This document shows positions 14,201 through 46,470 of a DNA stretch of 64,000 nucleotides, piece by piece. The number at the start of each line of letters is the position of its first letter. The stretch's first letter is position 1. The position numbers were made by a program, and so were the translations under genes. Location of the stretch: the NCBI GenBank assembly GCA_022410635.1, contig JAJVDF010000654.1:638951-702950 (forward strand), given 5' to 3'. Source of the DNA: Tretioscincus oriximinensis (lineage: Eukaryota > Chordata > Lepidosauria > Squamata > Gymnophthalmidae). Under the pieces are notes generated by a model. The model worked only from the letters and a program-made list of their open reading frames with translations, did no database searches and was not told where the DNA came from.

Positions 14201-14624
14201 GTGTGGTCAAATCCATCTCTGATTGGACAACCGTCTGTCCAATCCAGGGGGTAGATTTAACCATAACATGCACTTCCATGCACTTTTCTCAATTAGTATA
14301 TCTTAGATGTATCTTATGATGAACAGTTTGAATTTATTACAAACCAAGCTAGCCACTTACATTCATTTANCTCTAATCTTCACATGGATCTTGGCAAACT
14401 ACCCCCTTAAAAATATATATTTTTAACATATATATTTATGTATATATATATATATATACTTCAGATTACTGATGTCTCCTGCTGATTTACAACGCCCCAA
14501 ATCCAATGAAATTTATACCAATGGCTTCAAAACAAAGTTCTTTTCAACTACCTAATGCTTGTTTCACTTTGTCTTCTACCTAGTATTAAAAGGGAAGAAA
14601 CTGAGTCTCCCAATGCCCATCTAA
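2164..14624 (+). CDS. KDELR3: KDELR3, KDEL (ER retention) receptor 3, coding exons 2-5
   Basis: This is a seven-transmembrane receptor that binds the C-terminal KDEL signal of escaped ER proteins in the Golgi and returns them to the ER in COPI vesicles. The coding sequence joins 2164-2264, 9334-9492, 11938-12190 and 14584-14624, each with AG/GT borders and compatible phases, giving 183 complete codons to a TAA. The family is about 214 residues, and the missing roughly 30 residues belong to exon 1, left of the window. Visible family features are RYLDLF (the Arg and Asp of the ligand pocket), the block around [32 protein letters not shown] and the lysine-rich tail [12 protein letters not shown]. 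The PMPI ending is typical of KDELR3; KDELR1 and KDELR2 end in LPA. No stop or frameshift is seen. The gene is convergent with DDX17, as in human. Paralogue choice rests on the C-terminus, the synteny and closer overall similarity. Confidence 0.96.
2389..2620 (+). repeat. Unnamed dispersed repeat, longer copy
   Basis: It shares gcatgagcttttccagacat, tctacttctta, gaccaatgtcagg and aggagatgacaaaggacat with 59096-59340. It follows KDELR3 exon 2 by about 125 bases. Confidence 0.45.
3208..3514 (-). repeat. tRNA-derived SINE, TTC-tailed family
   Basis: It starts with a (GAA)n run (the tail on the minus strand), followed by the cccgctttttctcacc body, and ends with the tRNA-like head near 3514. It interrupts an L2-like repeat. 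Confidence 0.7.
3865..4368 (+). repeat. CR1-like LINE 3' end
   Basis: It contains gtctcttcagcctcaaaag, gaggtgatctgactgaagtg, atgggcagaagag and the final gactagatgggcccattc block, and ends near ttttatgattct. Indels against the 46-kb copy are many. Confidence 0.6.
4958..5770 (+). repeat. Unnamed dispersed repeat interrupted by a hairpin element
   Basis: 4958-5343 and 5715-5770 align with 47576-47975 in order, sharing tctctacttcctggcagaat, ttttcatgatgacaagt, gaagtgtagtc and gcttacaggaagtt. The interruption is the hairpin element at 5357-5714. I do not recognise the family. Confidence 0.6.
5357..5714. mobile_element. Hairpin element with 14-bp flanking duplication
   Basis: Long inverted arms (from gcaatagataagaaacaaaa at 5391, matched by the reverse complement ending at 5716) enclose a short centre. 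The flanks are gcttacaggaagtt (5343-5356) and gcttacagggagtt (5715-5728), one mismatch apart. A comparable uninterrupted site exists at about 47.94 kb. There is no ORF. Confidence 0.6.
6265..6420. mobile_element. hAT-type foldback MITE
   Basis: Near-perfect inverted arms run from cagagatgtcaaactgg to ccatcagtttgacatctctg and read through ggccctccagatgttcctga. An identical 8-bp duplication, ctttaaag, flanks it at 6257-6264 and 6421-6428. It has no coding capacity, and the family of terminal sequences is widespread in amniotes. Confidence 0.85.
6908..7223 (+). repeat. tRNA-derived SINE, TTC-tailed family
   Basis: The head tagctcagtcgcttagg and B box ggtttcgaagcc mimic a tRNA gene. The body ends in gcggggtataagaac and a (TTC)n tail. 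It is nearly the reverse complement of 3208-3514, and the tail run is the length-variable part. Confidence 0.75.
7224..9333. other. KDELR3 intron 2 remainder
   Basis: Apart from the L2-like tail at 8384-8530 I see no genes. Frames such as 8153-7833 (-) are chance. A (TATATAT)-rich patch lies near 7860-7890. Confidence 0.5.
8384..8530 (+). repeat. L2-like LINE 3' tail
   Basis: The sequence gtaagccgccctggacacc and gggaagggcggggtaaaaa, ending in (AAAT)n, matches the common squamate L2-type 3' end. Confidence 0.55.
9334..9492 (+). CDS. KDELR3: KDELR3 exon 3
   Basis: The exon runs from tttcctctgcag to gtaagaaa, 159 bases and 53 codons in phase 0. It encodes membrane segments around [18 protein letters not shown] and the block [20 protein letters not shown]. 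It ends after FTPLE, the conserved junction before [10 protein letters not shown]. Confidence 0.95.
9590..9790 (+). repeat. CR1-like fragment
   Basis: Fragments aagtctgagaggagacc, gtgtgacacagaatg... (read as atgtgacacagaatgntag) and accagatgggctgtgatcc place it in the CR1 3' region. It follows KDELR3 exon 3 by about 100 bases. Confidence 0.5.
9832..9905 (-). repeat. CR1 3' terminus, antisense
   Basis: The string agaatcatagagttagaagg reads, on the minus strand, as the ccttctaactctatgattct terminus of CR1. Confidence 0.55.
9975..10215 (-). repeat. L2-like tail, antisense
   Basis: A (TTTTTA)n run followed by cagccaaaggccaggttaaa and gggagctgccaaaaagaagg matches the L2-like 3' region seen at 15.5 kb. 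Confidence 0.45.
10364..10715. repeat. Two CR1 3' ends joined in opposite orientation
   Basis: 10364-10535 is antisense CR1 (cntagagttggaagggaccc). 10536-10715 is sense CR1 with the gtgtgacacagaatgctgga block and a ttcttatg tail. The two abut without spacer. Confidence 0.6.
10725..11402. repeat. Antisense and sense CR1 pieces
   Basis: 10725-11045 reads as CR1 on the minus strand (ttccatacactgacacg, gggttgtgtggtagag). From about 11048 the sense strand gives atgggcagaagaattaggac and ends in gtgacacagaatactggac at 11402. Both are old. Confidence 0.5.
11938..12190 (+). CDS. KDELR3: KDELR3 exon 4
   Basis: The exon follows ctccttccttag and precedes gtaaggatt. It encodes [37 protein letters not shown] and [10 protein letters not shown], the most conserved part of the family. 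The IWRYH stretch resembles KDELR1/2; as I recall it, human KDELR3 has IRRYQ there. The exon ends with one base of the next valine codon. Confidence 0.95.
12636..12955. repeat. Palindromic repeat interrupted by a MITE
   Basis: The left arm (tatacatatgccagtatagac) and right arm (catggggcctgccatagtct) belong to the palindromic family of 43.05 kb. They are split by the MITE at 12673-12885. Confidence 0.55.
12673..12885. mobile_element. hAT-like foldback MITE (copy 1) with 8-bp duplication
   Basis: The termini are taggctgaccag and cagccta, and the arms pair through gaaaaccca and tttttctgagga. The 8-bp gtatagac is duplicated at 12665-12672 and 12886-12893. It is inserted in another palindromic repeat. 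Confidence 0.75.
13517..13682. mobile_element. hAT-like foldback MITE (copy 2)
   Basis: Termini are taggcggaccagattacccc and aaggggtcatctgctcagcc. It has the same arm structure as the copy at 12673, diverged, with a poly-G run. No clear duplication is visible. Confidence 0.65.
13732..13896. mobile_element. hAT-like foldback MITE (copy 3)
   Basis: It runs from taggctgacatgatgaccc to aatctggtcagccta, with paired gaaaacccg and tttttctgaggg segments. It lies 50 bases from copy 2. Target duplication is not visible. Confidence 0.7.
14405..14460. repeat. (TA)n-rich low complexity
   Basis: An AT-rich run including tatatatatatata lies about 120 bases before KDELR3 exon 5. Confidence 0.85.
14584..14624 (+). 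CDS. KDELR3: KDELR3 exon 5 (terminal, tiny)
   Basis: Only 41 bases are coding, after ttctacctag. With the G carried from exon 4 they read [13 protein letters not shown] and TAA. This is the cytosolic tail; its lysines and serine take part in COPI-linked retrieval in the family. The exon is too short for ORF scans and was found from the expected tail peptide. Confidence 0.93.
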
Positions 14625-14845
14625 GCTGTGGGAAAGCAAAATCTTGAAGATTCAGCTAGCACTCCAAAGAACCTAACTGCTCCTACACTGCGCTAAGATT
14701 GGGAGACTATACACAAGAGATGAGATATCTGAAGAATCAATACCAAGAGCATTATTTTTCATTGTAGAAAAGACTTAAGTATACCATTTTTTTTGAAAAA
14801 AAGAAAGTTGCATCAATAATCAATAAAATACTGCAACTGTATCNC
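14625..14845 (+). promoter_or_regulatory. KDELR3: KDELR3 3' UTR with putative polyA signal
   Basis: After the stop at 14622-14624 the sequence is unique-looking and AT-rich. An AATAAA hexamer lies at 14822-14827, about 200 bases past the stop. It is the first good polyadenylation signal on this strand. The cleavage site is inferred, and a longer UTR is possible. Confidence 0.4.
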
Positions 14846-15444
14846 TTTTCTTGACTAGTAATTTTCTAGATAAATGATGTCAAGTTAAACTTGTATCAAG
14901 GCAAATTAAGCTGGATCGAGGCCCCCTCTGAGCAAAGCAGTGTGGAGACAAAAGCAGGGGAGGTATCTGAACTTTTTGAATATAAATTCATTCGTTTGGC
15001 ATCTCATCAATACCTTTCTCTGTTGCTTGGTNTCCCATGGCTATGTGTGTTTGTTCACTATGGCAGTTTTATCTTGGCTCAGAATTGGGAAACTCCAGAT
15101 TCAGCAACACTGTGGCCTCTCATCAATGAGCTGGATCCTGGCAGTCATTTCTTTCAGTCATCCCGAGGTGTGAACGTTCAGGAAGTTTTTGGGAAGCAGC
15201 TAAACAATTTTGCACCCTGCATTTGCCAATTTCTAAGTCTTCTAATTGATGTTGAACTGCCTTTTCTCATTAGAAACAAGTCCTGTTCACACTGGCCATT
15301 ATTCTGGGATATATCTGAGAGAGGATCTGTCATCATGCTAGTGCAGACTATGGCAAACCCCAATGAATTCTGAGATACATCCTAGAATAACAGCCAGTGT
15401 GAACAGAAGTTGTTTACTGAAGGTTTACTAGTGAAACAGTTCAG

Positions 15445-15665
15445 AAAAGTCATTCTCACACGTTTATTTTATTTATTTTATTTATTTATTTATACTTATA
15501 CCCCGCCCTATAGCCGAAGGTCTCAGGGCGGCAAAAACAGTAAAACATCACTACAAAAATTTAAAAAGTATAAAACAATATTAAAAGTAGGGATAGAGAT
15601 GGCATTTCTTCAGCCAAAGGCCAGGCAAAATAGGTGCGTCTTCAAGGACCTTCTAAAATAATACA
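15445..15665 (-). repeat. L2-like tail, antisense
   Basis: A (TTTA)n run leads into tataccccgccctatagcc and catttcttcagccaaaggcc. This is the reverse complement of an L2-like 3' end. Confidence 0.5.
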
Positions 15666-15774
15666 ACGATGATGATAGACGCAGTTTATCTCCAGCATCA
15701 AGAAAAAGGATTTAGTTCAAAATAATAAAACACATCAGTTTAAGATCATTTCTTCAAGGCTAAAGACAAACGGC

Positions 15775-16060
15775 GTTCTTCCCACTGAGAGTTACGGTTT
15801 TAAGGCCGTGTTGGATGTGGAGAGGAGTGAGTGCCCTTCTACTGGCCTTCAGCTCCAGCCAATTTGGCTATTTGAAAGAAAGTAGATTTGCAATCTACAT
15901 TTCAATTAGATAAATGGGTACCACCATAAACGTTCTGGGGAAGATAGATGTATGCCTTCGGGCAAAAATTAATCCTGCAAGTCACTTGGAATCCATTTGG
16001 GTGAGAAAGGTGGGGTATAAAAACCAGACTCTTCTTCTTCTTCCTCTGCTTCTTCCACTT
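15775..16060 (+). repeat. Diverged SINE, TTC-tailed family
   Basis: It shares gtgttggatgtgg, ccagccaatttggctattt, gccttcgggcaaaa and aggtggggtataaaaacc with 6908-7223, and ends in cttcttcttcttcc. The head is decayed. Confidence 0.6.
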
Positions 16061-16239
16061 TCCCTTCTTAAGAAGAATTGAAGGACCAAACAGGGCTTAA
16101 GTTGAGTACTCAAACAGGAGTTTCAAAAGCAATATAGCACATCCAAATGAGTGGCAGGATTTACAGTCACTCCTTAAATGAACTATTTTTTGCTGTGCTG
16201 CAAGTTTTAAATCTTNCAGTCTTGGCTTCCAGCATTAAA

Positions 16240-16475
16240 GGATACAGAGAAAAGCTGGTTTTTATAACCACCTNTCTCAACCCAAAGGGAATCAAAGCGA
16301 CTTCNATAATCTTGTTCTTCTCTTCACAATGGACACTTTGTGAAATAGTTGGGGCTAAGAGATCTCTAAAAAACTGACTGGTCCAAAGTGTCTCAGCCTC
16401 CCTTTGTGGAGGAGTGCAGAATCGAACTGGGAAACTTCCAAATAAAGTCCTCTAACCACTACACCAGACCCAGAC
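16240..16475 (-). repeat. Old SINE with tRNA-like head
   Basis: Read on the minus strand, the head tgtagtggttagagg and B box gttcgattctgc start near 16470. The body ends in the ttgagtgagaggtggttataaa-like 3' part near 16250. It is diverged. Confidence 0.55.
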
Positions 16476-17269
16476 CCAGCTATCAAGCCTGCATAGTGAG
16501 CAGTTGCTGCACTTTACAATACTTGTGAATCTGACAGCCAAGTAAAGAGAACCCTTGGATTCTTAATTCTATTTCCCGTCATTCTTGAAAACTGAGAATT
16601 TTGTGTTGTTTTTACTTACAAAGTTCAATTTCAGCACCAACAGAGCAACTGGGAACAAGGGCACTGTGATGGTGTGTGTTCTTTTGCATATGTTACATTA
16701 TGCTCAGACAGGAAGTATGGTTGGATGAAAGGTTTAAACATCTTTTACGTTGAAATCGTTTACAGTTTTATCTTTTTCAATAACTGCTTAATGCCAGCAG
16801 GGACATGGAAAGGAAAATTAATATCCAGTGACAACTATACAATTTGGTAACCAAGAGGAGGCTTTAAATTCATGTGGGTGACTGTTCATTACTATGTCCA
16901 ATGCACTATTTGTTCCCCCAACATTCCACTATTCTTAGCAGGGTATCTTTAAAAAAAAACCACTGCAAAATAAAAAACTTGTAAAACTTAGTATATTTAA
17001 CCTATTAATCTTAGATTAACTAAAAGCCATGGCAACAATGGTGCTTCCAAGAGGTGAACGGGCAGCGTCTCTCTCTTCCATGAAGATGATCGGGCAATTG
17101 CCTGGCTTCCGGAGTAGAAAAGCCGCTTCCAACAGCTCAGCTGCATGGCTGGCAGTGCTGTGCTGACAAAATGTCAGCACCCATGACTACGCCCAGAGCA
17201 GCATCAGTGGAGTATGGAACAAAGATGGAAAAGTATACCAGTCAGCAATCTCGTATGGGGGTGAATTTC

Positions 17270-17565
17270 CTCTCCTGTCCCCACCCCTGTTGGGTCACAT
17301 GACCAAAGGCCACCTCTTTTGTGTTACGATACTCATGAATTCCAGGACCTTCTTTGTGACAGCCCCCAGACTATGGAATAGTGTCCCCCCCTTGAGGTGC
17401 GTCNATCACCATCTCTGTTCAGAAAATGCTTGAAGACACAACTCTTTGGCTGAGAAATTGCTGTCCCTCCCCTATTTTTTTTAGATGTGGTTGTTTTTAA
17501 TACGTTGTGTTTTTATTGCTAACTGCTCTGAGACCTTCGGGTATAGGCCAGTATAAAAAATGTAA
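17270..17565 (+). repeat. L2-like LINE 3' region
   Basis: It contains cccagactatggaatagtgt, aaaatgcttgaagacacaac, actctttggctgag and a tail with tctgagaccttcgggtata. It is the L2-like 3' region, moderately decayed. Confidence 0.5.
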
Positions 17566-17629
17566 ACAAATATCATTAAGATGGCATCTTGTAAATAATG
17601 GAGCACAGCCAGTGGTCATGTGACCATCA

Positions 17630-18115
17630 CATGAACAATTAAGAAAACATGCTTGGTCTTGGCAAGAGGACAACTTGGCTGGCTTTTCCCGAGGTACTGA
17701 AACAGCATCGCCATCTTGATGGGCCTCAGTTGGCTGCTTCTTCCAGTGCCGTCCCTGGCCAGAAGGGAAGGTGGAGGCCCTCCCGTGGACGAGAGGCAGG
17801 TCTCCTGGAATGATGTGGGATGCCTCCTGAGTCGGACCCACAGAGGTCTAGAAGTCTGGCTAAGGGGGCCAGGCACGCTGGAATGTCTTTAAAACAATCT
17901 TCAACCACTTGGTGCAGCTCCACTGCCAAGTCCGATCTAGCCACAAGGAGAGGGGTTTTATCTCTTATCTCAACCTGCATCGTTACCGGAGGTGCCTCTT
18001 CCACGACGGGTAACATATTAGAAGCAGGTGGCAAAGCCAGTTCAGGGAATGGAGGGGGGAGTCCACCCCTGCGGGTTCCCGTGGCCCCTGGGCTTCTTCC
18101 TTTGCCCTGATGGCC
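17630..18115 (-). other. GC-rich unassigned block, possibly decayed coding sequence
   Basis: Composition rises in GC and several overlapping open frames exist on the minus strand (18034-17726 and 17841-17497). Residues such as LAVELHQVVEDCFKDIPACL look protein-like, but I recognise no family. It could be a retroelement gag piece or a processed pseudogene. It lies between L2-like and CR1 remnants. Confidence 0.3.
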
Positions 18116-18349
18116 TTAACTAAAGCAAAGGTTGTATATGTAGAAAGCGGCCAAGGTTAGAGAACTTCCCTCAACCAGAGTGGGAAATTCTGTGGAGTAG
18201 GGTCTCCATGAGACTGAGAGTCAGGAAAATGATGGTTCTGCACTACTCAGTGACAGAAGGACTGGAAATCATCACCAATAGGGAGAACTATTAAGCTTTC
18301 TCCTAGAGGCATGGCTTGTTACAACAGATCAACCTACTGTCTAAGACAT

Positions 18350-18698
18350 CACCTATCTCCTAGATCCAGGTAACAGGAAGTATTCCTGAAATACCACTTG
18401 CAGGGTGTCAAGAACAGTTGAGGATTTTTCCTTCTTCTGCTGGTGACTGCCCTAGTGCAACTGGTGGGCCACTGAATGGGACAGAATGCTGGACTAAATG
18501 AGATCTGGCCCCATTCAGCAAGGCTCATCTTATTTTTTTATACACATGCCCAATCACTTCCTATTTGGAATTCTTGCTAAGTTCAGGTAAGTGTATGTAA
18601 AGCCAATATGTATGCAGTACAGTGTTCTTATCCAAGTTCATAGCCTGTGATTGCTCTTACCAGATTCAGCAGGGCTCCTCTTATGTTCTTATGTTCTA
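18350..18698 (+). repeat. CR1-like 3' end with a second tail fragment
   Basis: 18350-18545 holds aataccacttgcaggg, ggtgggccactgaatggg and the final catct block. 18655-18698 repeats the agcagggctcctcttatgtt tail. Together they look like one copy split by about 110 bases. Confidence 0.5.
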
Positions 18699-18819
18699 TA
18701 TAATTGTTGTGTAGTGTAGCTGCTGTTCCCAGAATATTTTATCTTGCAACAGACATATGAGTTTTAATCACTTGTATCATAAAAATGAGTTACAATAGTC
18801 CAAACTATTGACAACAGTG

Positions 18820-21024
18820 TTTTTATTCATACCTACAAAAGAAAACGAGATGGTATCAAAAGGACATTTTACAAACTAACATAGCTTTTTAGTATGTTGC
18901 GCCTGAACACCAGAGTGATTAAACTTTCCATTCAAGTCTTCAGTAATACAACAGGAATGTGTTCAAATATCAGTAAGGAGTCAAACAGGCCATCTCAAAA
19001 ATCTTCCATAATTTAGTTCAAGTTCTTCAAAGCGAACTAAGCCCAAATAACCCAACTGGACTGGAAGATATGGTGGATAAATAATGCCAGNAGAAACAAT
19101 AAGAGACCAGAACAGTACATGCCACAGAGGACTTAATAGCTGGTTAACATTCAGATGGAGCGTGTACACTCTGGGCTGTAGCCATCTTTAAGCTACAATA
19201 AATAAAGCACTGCAAGATCCAGACACAATTCTATGCCTGCAAATGTTGTTGAAGACTAAGAATACACAGCAATCCTCTATCCTAAAAAAGTCAATGGGGG
19301 TGTATGGATTTCCCCCAATCTCTTATGCTTGCAGATTCATTTCTGCATGAACAGATAGCTCCATGATGGTGCGACAGGAAGGAAACATGTATTTATTTGT
19401 GTTCAGTAAATGAATGTTCATTTCTGATCATGTTTATCACTGAAGCTTACTGTCAAGACTTCTCGTTTCTCCAGTTTGCAATTATATCAGAATCAAGCAA
19501 AACAAATTAAACTGGAAAACACTCCCCCTTCAAACCATCTGTGTCAACAACCTACCTGTATGTTGCGTGCAGGCACATAGATGAATATCGTTCCCCAGTC
19601 TGCTGAGAAACACAAACACACCCTCCATTTTGTAAAAAGCCAGCACACATTATCATAAAATAACTGGCTGGCTTATTTATTGGAACTATGCATTTCTTCA
19701 AACAGAAGAACACTGTAGCGTACAGGGATCTCCTGGCATGTATCTGAACTTGAAAATCACAGCATGAAAAAAGCCAACCCTTCCACCAACAATCATAGAG
19801 CAAAAACGTTTGAGAAGCCATCCCATCCCACCCCTCCCACCAACCAATCTACAACTCTGCTCAACCTGGAAAATAAAAAATAAGAAAGACTGAATGGAAC
19901 CTGCCCAATAAAGTTCCATCCTTACCTAATATTTCCTAAAATACTACCTACCTGTAAAAAACTGTAAAGTACATCTGGAGAAACTCACTCAATTNAAAAA
20001 AAAACCACAAGGAAAGCCCTAGTCAGATCAGGAAGTGACTGCAGTACGCAAGATGCAAGAGCCACCTCTAACTTCACCCTCCTGAAGAGGAGTTCAGGTT
20101 CTATTTAGTAAAAAATAAACTTTTTAAAGTTTGAAACAAAAAACATTAAGACATTTTGCTCATTAGCAGGAGAATCCTGAACTTTCTAATAAGACACATA
20201 CGCATTTCCCCAACTCCTAAATACTGTTGAGTTTCTCTTTGTAGCTTCTGCTGGCGATCCCAAAACCCACTGAGTTCAAATAGAAGGGACATTTATGATC
20301 ACTTTTGTGAAAATTTTCATTAATTTAAGAATTACAGACAAATCTAATTCCTTTATACTGTAATGCCTCAGTTATTGACACTGAGGGAAGAAATGGATTG
20401 CTACAGAAAAGAACACTCATCTCCAACACTCTGATACCCCTTCCATCCATCCATAAAGGGCTGGTAAGACAGCCAGGAGCTGCAGAAATGTTAGCAAAAA
20501 CTAATTCCATTTTGTTTGCTTTGAAGTCTGTGCAAGTTTGGAATAACCAAAAACTGAGCCAGTCCTTTTTTTACCAAGATTTACATTTGCCAATCCAAGG
20601 CCTCCGTTTTTATTGTCTTTATAAAAAAAAGCGTCTCAAATTGATACGCACAAATTACACCACCTTCAATATTCTAGCAATAGAGTATTGCTCCTCTGCG
20701 TCAATTTTGGGGTAAACGTGAAGATGTTGTCCTCTCTGAAGCAAGTTTCCCCACACAAGCCTCAGACACCGTGACAAGCTGGGACATACTTATCCTGCAG
20801 AACAAGGAAGGGGAGAAAATAGCCACTCTAGGTTCCTTAACATGCACGATCCAAACATGTCACTAATTTTAAAAAACTAATCAATAAGATCAACTAGGAA
20901 CCAATGTTTGTGAGGAAAATTTTGAAGGTGGACTCTATATCTATCCTGCATCAGGAAAAAATAAATCAACTGGGTAGGAAAAGGGAAAGAAAAGAAGGTT
21001 ATTGGCTGCACGGTGGAGCGGTCT
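18820..21024 (-). promoter_or_regulatory. DDX17: DDX17 3' UTR, end uncertain
   Basis: Downstream of the stop lie about 2.2 kb with few recognisable repeats. A minus-strand AATAAA (tttatt at 18822-18827) is a candidate polyadenylation signal. The length fits the long 3' UTR of the mammalian gene, but the true end cannot be fixed from sequence alone, and earlier signals could be used. Confidence 0.4.
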
Positions 21025-43872
<22,848 letters not shown>

Positions 43873-45164
43873 CCTCACGGCTCCGACACCCCAAGGCGAC
43901 GAGGCGGGCGACGAAAGCCTCGGCTGAAGCAAGGCCGCCGGCACGGGAAGGGCCTACGCAAGATGTCGGGTTGTTGTTGAAACGTCGAACCTTCCCCCGA
44001 AAACACCTCAGAAATCACTGTTATTACTACTGCTATTTCGCGGGACGACCGGGCAGGTTAAATCCGCCGCGACGGAACGAAGCGGAACCCGAGTCCGGTC
44101 TGACTCTGAGAGGAAAAAGAACGTCCGACTGCTGCTTCTTCTTCTCTCCCTCGCTCCCGACACAAAATGGCCGCCGTTCGCTCGCTGCTTACGTTAGACG
44201 CCCGCCTGGCTGTTGCGTAAGAAACGTCTCTGAATAGCCGGGAAAGAGAAAGCGGAAGACAACCACGGTAGAACTGCCTTGCGCGTATTCTGGGAGAGTG
44301 ATCGTCTACGTTTTTCACGTCCCGCTACGGCAAATGGATAGAAATTCAACCAAGTCCATTACGGAAAATGCGTAGTACGAATTGTGAGTTAGCCGGCCTG
44401 TCACGTAGGGGATACAAGCGTCGAGCGTTTTATCTATTCTCGAAAGTCTTCTGCTCCAGGCGCTCCTCTACGTAACCTACAAAAATATTATCGTCTCCGC
44501 AATTTTCGTAGTTTACTAGGCATGTGCTCGAGTCGTCCGCCTTACGTAGAAAAGAAATGGCGGGAAAGTTGCAAAACGTAACAACCCAATGGGTAGTAGT
44601 GTTGCGCGGTCTTTCGTTCCTTCGTTCGTGTTTCGGTGGTAAGGCAGTGTGGACGTAAGGAAATGAACTTATTCTGTGGTGTAAAATGGAACCTACCAGT
44701 TTTATTAATAATTTCTTTCGTTTTGATAGAAAAATAATATAGCATTCAAAATAGAATGCCTCACTTTAATTTCTCACTTTAATTCCGGCACACAGCTCTA
44801 ATTATATTTTATAAAATAAGACCTTGTTAGGAGCACAATTTTAACCAATCATCTTTTTCTTGTTTATTATTTTTATTCTGGCATCTGTTCCCAACTATAA
44901 ACATGCTTGTTTCTGGTTCTGTGATTAAAAATGTTTCAAATACATTATTAAAAATGGTACATATTCTAACAAAAAATGAGAAGGTTATTGATCCACATGG
45001 AGGGGACAGAAAGCCAAAGGACATTGGCTCTGATTCACCTTATTAACACCTGAAAATCTATCCAGTTAAAGAGTTAGGAGAATTGTTTGGCAGGGGTGTA
45101 TCTTGTATTGACAATTCTTGTTTTATGGGATTTAAGCAATTGTGATTGGACAGTAAAAAACTTC

Positions 45165-45414
45165 AGTGACCAATAGTGAAGCAGCCAAGTTTGCTGACGA
45201 CACTAAACTGTTCAGGGCAGTGAAAACTGAAAATGATTGTAAGGCGCTCCAGAGTGATTTATGGAAATTGGGCGAGTGGGCATCAAAGTGGCAAATGCAC
45301 TTCAACTTAAGCAAGTGCAAGGTCATGCATATTGGGGCAAAGAACCCAAAATACTCCTACCANCTGATGGGAACCAAGCTTTCTGTGACCGAGCAAGNAA
45401 AANATCTTGGTGCA
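45165..45414 (+). repeat. CR1 LINE fragment 1 (RT C-terminus)
   Basis: It encodes AAKFADDTKLFRAVKTENDC and KWQMHFNLSKCKVMHIGAK, the RT FADDTKLF region and the following domain. It breaks at gatcttgg, where a second, chimeric CR1 begins. Confidence 0.75.
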
Positions 45415-46470
45415 GCCATGTCACATACTTTGCCAATTGCCCAATGTAGAATAGTAATATACAGATTTACTTTTTATATTCCCTTATATCCAAGGACCTT
45501 GGGAAAAGAATCATAAAAACAGCTTATCATAAAAACACTAACCAAACGATAGTGAAGGGTAGTGAAAAATGAAAATGACTTTAAGGCGCTTCAGAATGAT
45601 GTATTGAAATTGGGTGAGCGGACATCAAAGTGGCAAATGCACTTCAATTTAAGCAAATGCAAAGTCATGCACATTGGGACAAAGAACCCCAACTATTCCT
45701 ACCACCTGATGGGAATCAGGCTTTCTGTGAGCGAGCAAGAAAAAGATCTTGGGGTGTTGGTGGACAATTCAATGAAGATGTCAACCCAGTGTGCAGCAGC
45801 AGCAAAAAAGGCAAATTCCATGTTGGGGATAATNAGGAAAGGAATCGAAAACAAGNCAGCAAATGTTGTTTTGCCTCTTTATAAATCTGTGGTGAGGCCA
45901 CATTTGGAATACTGTGTTCAATTCTGGTCACCACATCTCAAGAGGGATATTTTGGAACTGGAGAAGGTGCAGAAAAGGGCAACAAAAATGATCAAGGGTC
46001 TGGAGCACCTCCCTTAGGAAGCAAGGCTGCAACGTTTGGGCCTCTTCAGCCTTGAAAGGAGACGTTTGAGGGGTGATCTGATTGAAGTGTACAAAATCAT
46101 GCATGGGATCGACAGGGTGAATATACTTCNTGAAGAGGTAGTGGTAGCTAACANCTTGGATAGTTTCAAGACAGGACTAGACAGGTTTATGAACACCAAA
46201 GGTATAAATGGATACTAGGATGGATGTCTGGATGTTGCCTCTGAGATGGAGCAACAGGCAGGACTCCTGAAATACCATTTGCCCCTGCAAATGGTATTTC
46301 AGGAGTCTTGCCTGTTGCTCCATCCCATGAACAGGTGCATATTTTGCTTTCCTCTGTTCAGACTGCCCAGGTGCATCTGGTGGGCCTCTGTGTGACACAG
46401 AATGCTGGACTTGATGGGCTGTGGCCTGATCCAGTATGGCTCTTCTTATGTTCTTATGTTCGTAATAAGC
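45415..46470 (+). repeat. CR1 LINE fragment 2 with foreign 5' segment
   Basis: 45415-45560 is not recognised as CR1. It is followed by the CR1 post-RT domain (KWQMHFNLSKCKVMHIG, QEKDLGVLVDNSMKMS) and the 3' end to cttcttatgttcttatg at 46470. About 60 bases are deleted near 46128, and an inverted duplication sits at 46245-46324. Confidence 0.75.
46245..46324. repeat. Inverted duplication inside a CR1 tail
   Basis: The 38-base arms (gatggagcaacaggcaggac ... ccatttgc and its reverse complement) differ at one base and have a 4-base loop. Other CR1 copies have only one arm here, so this is a local inverted duplication. Confidence 0.8.

Larger units (their letters stand above)
14846..18819. other. 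Convergent spacer between KDELR3 and DDX17
   Basis: Apart from the L2-like, SINE and CR1 pieces and the GC-rich block listed separately, I see only AT-rich sequence without genes. A 160-codon plus-strand frame at 14891-15373 has no family signal. Confidence 0.6.

Noticed and set aside
14891..15373. 160-codon plus-strand ORF after KDELR3
   Set aside because: No conserved motif or start context, and it contains an n. It looks like a chance frame.
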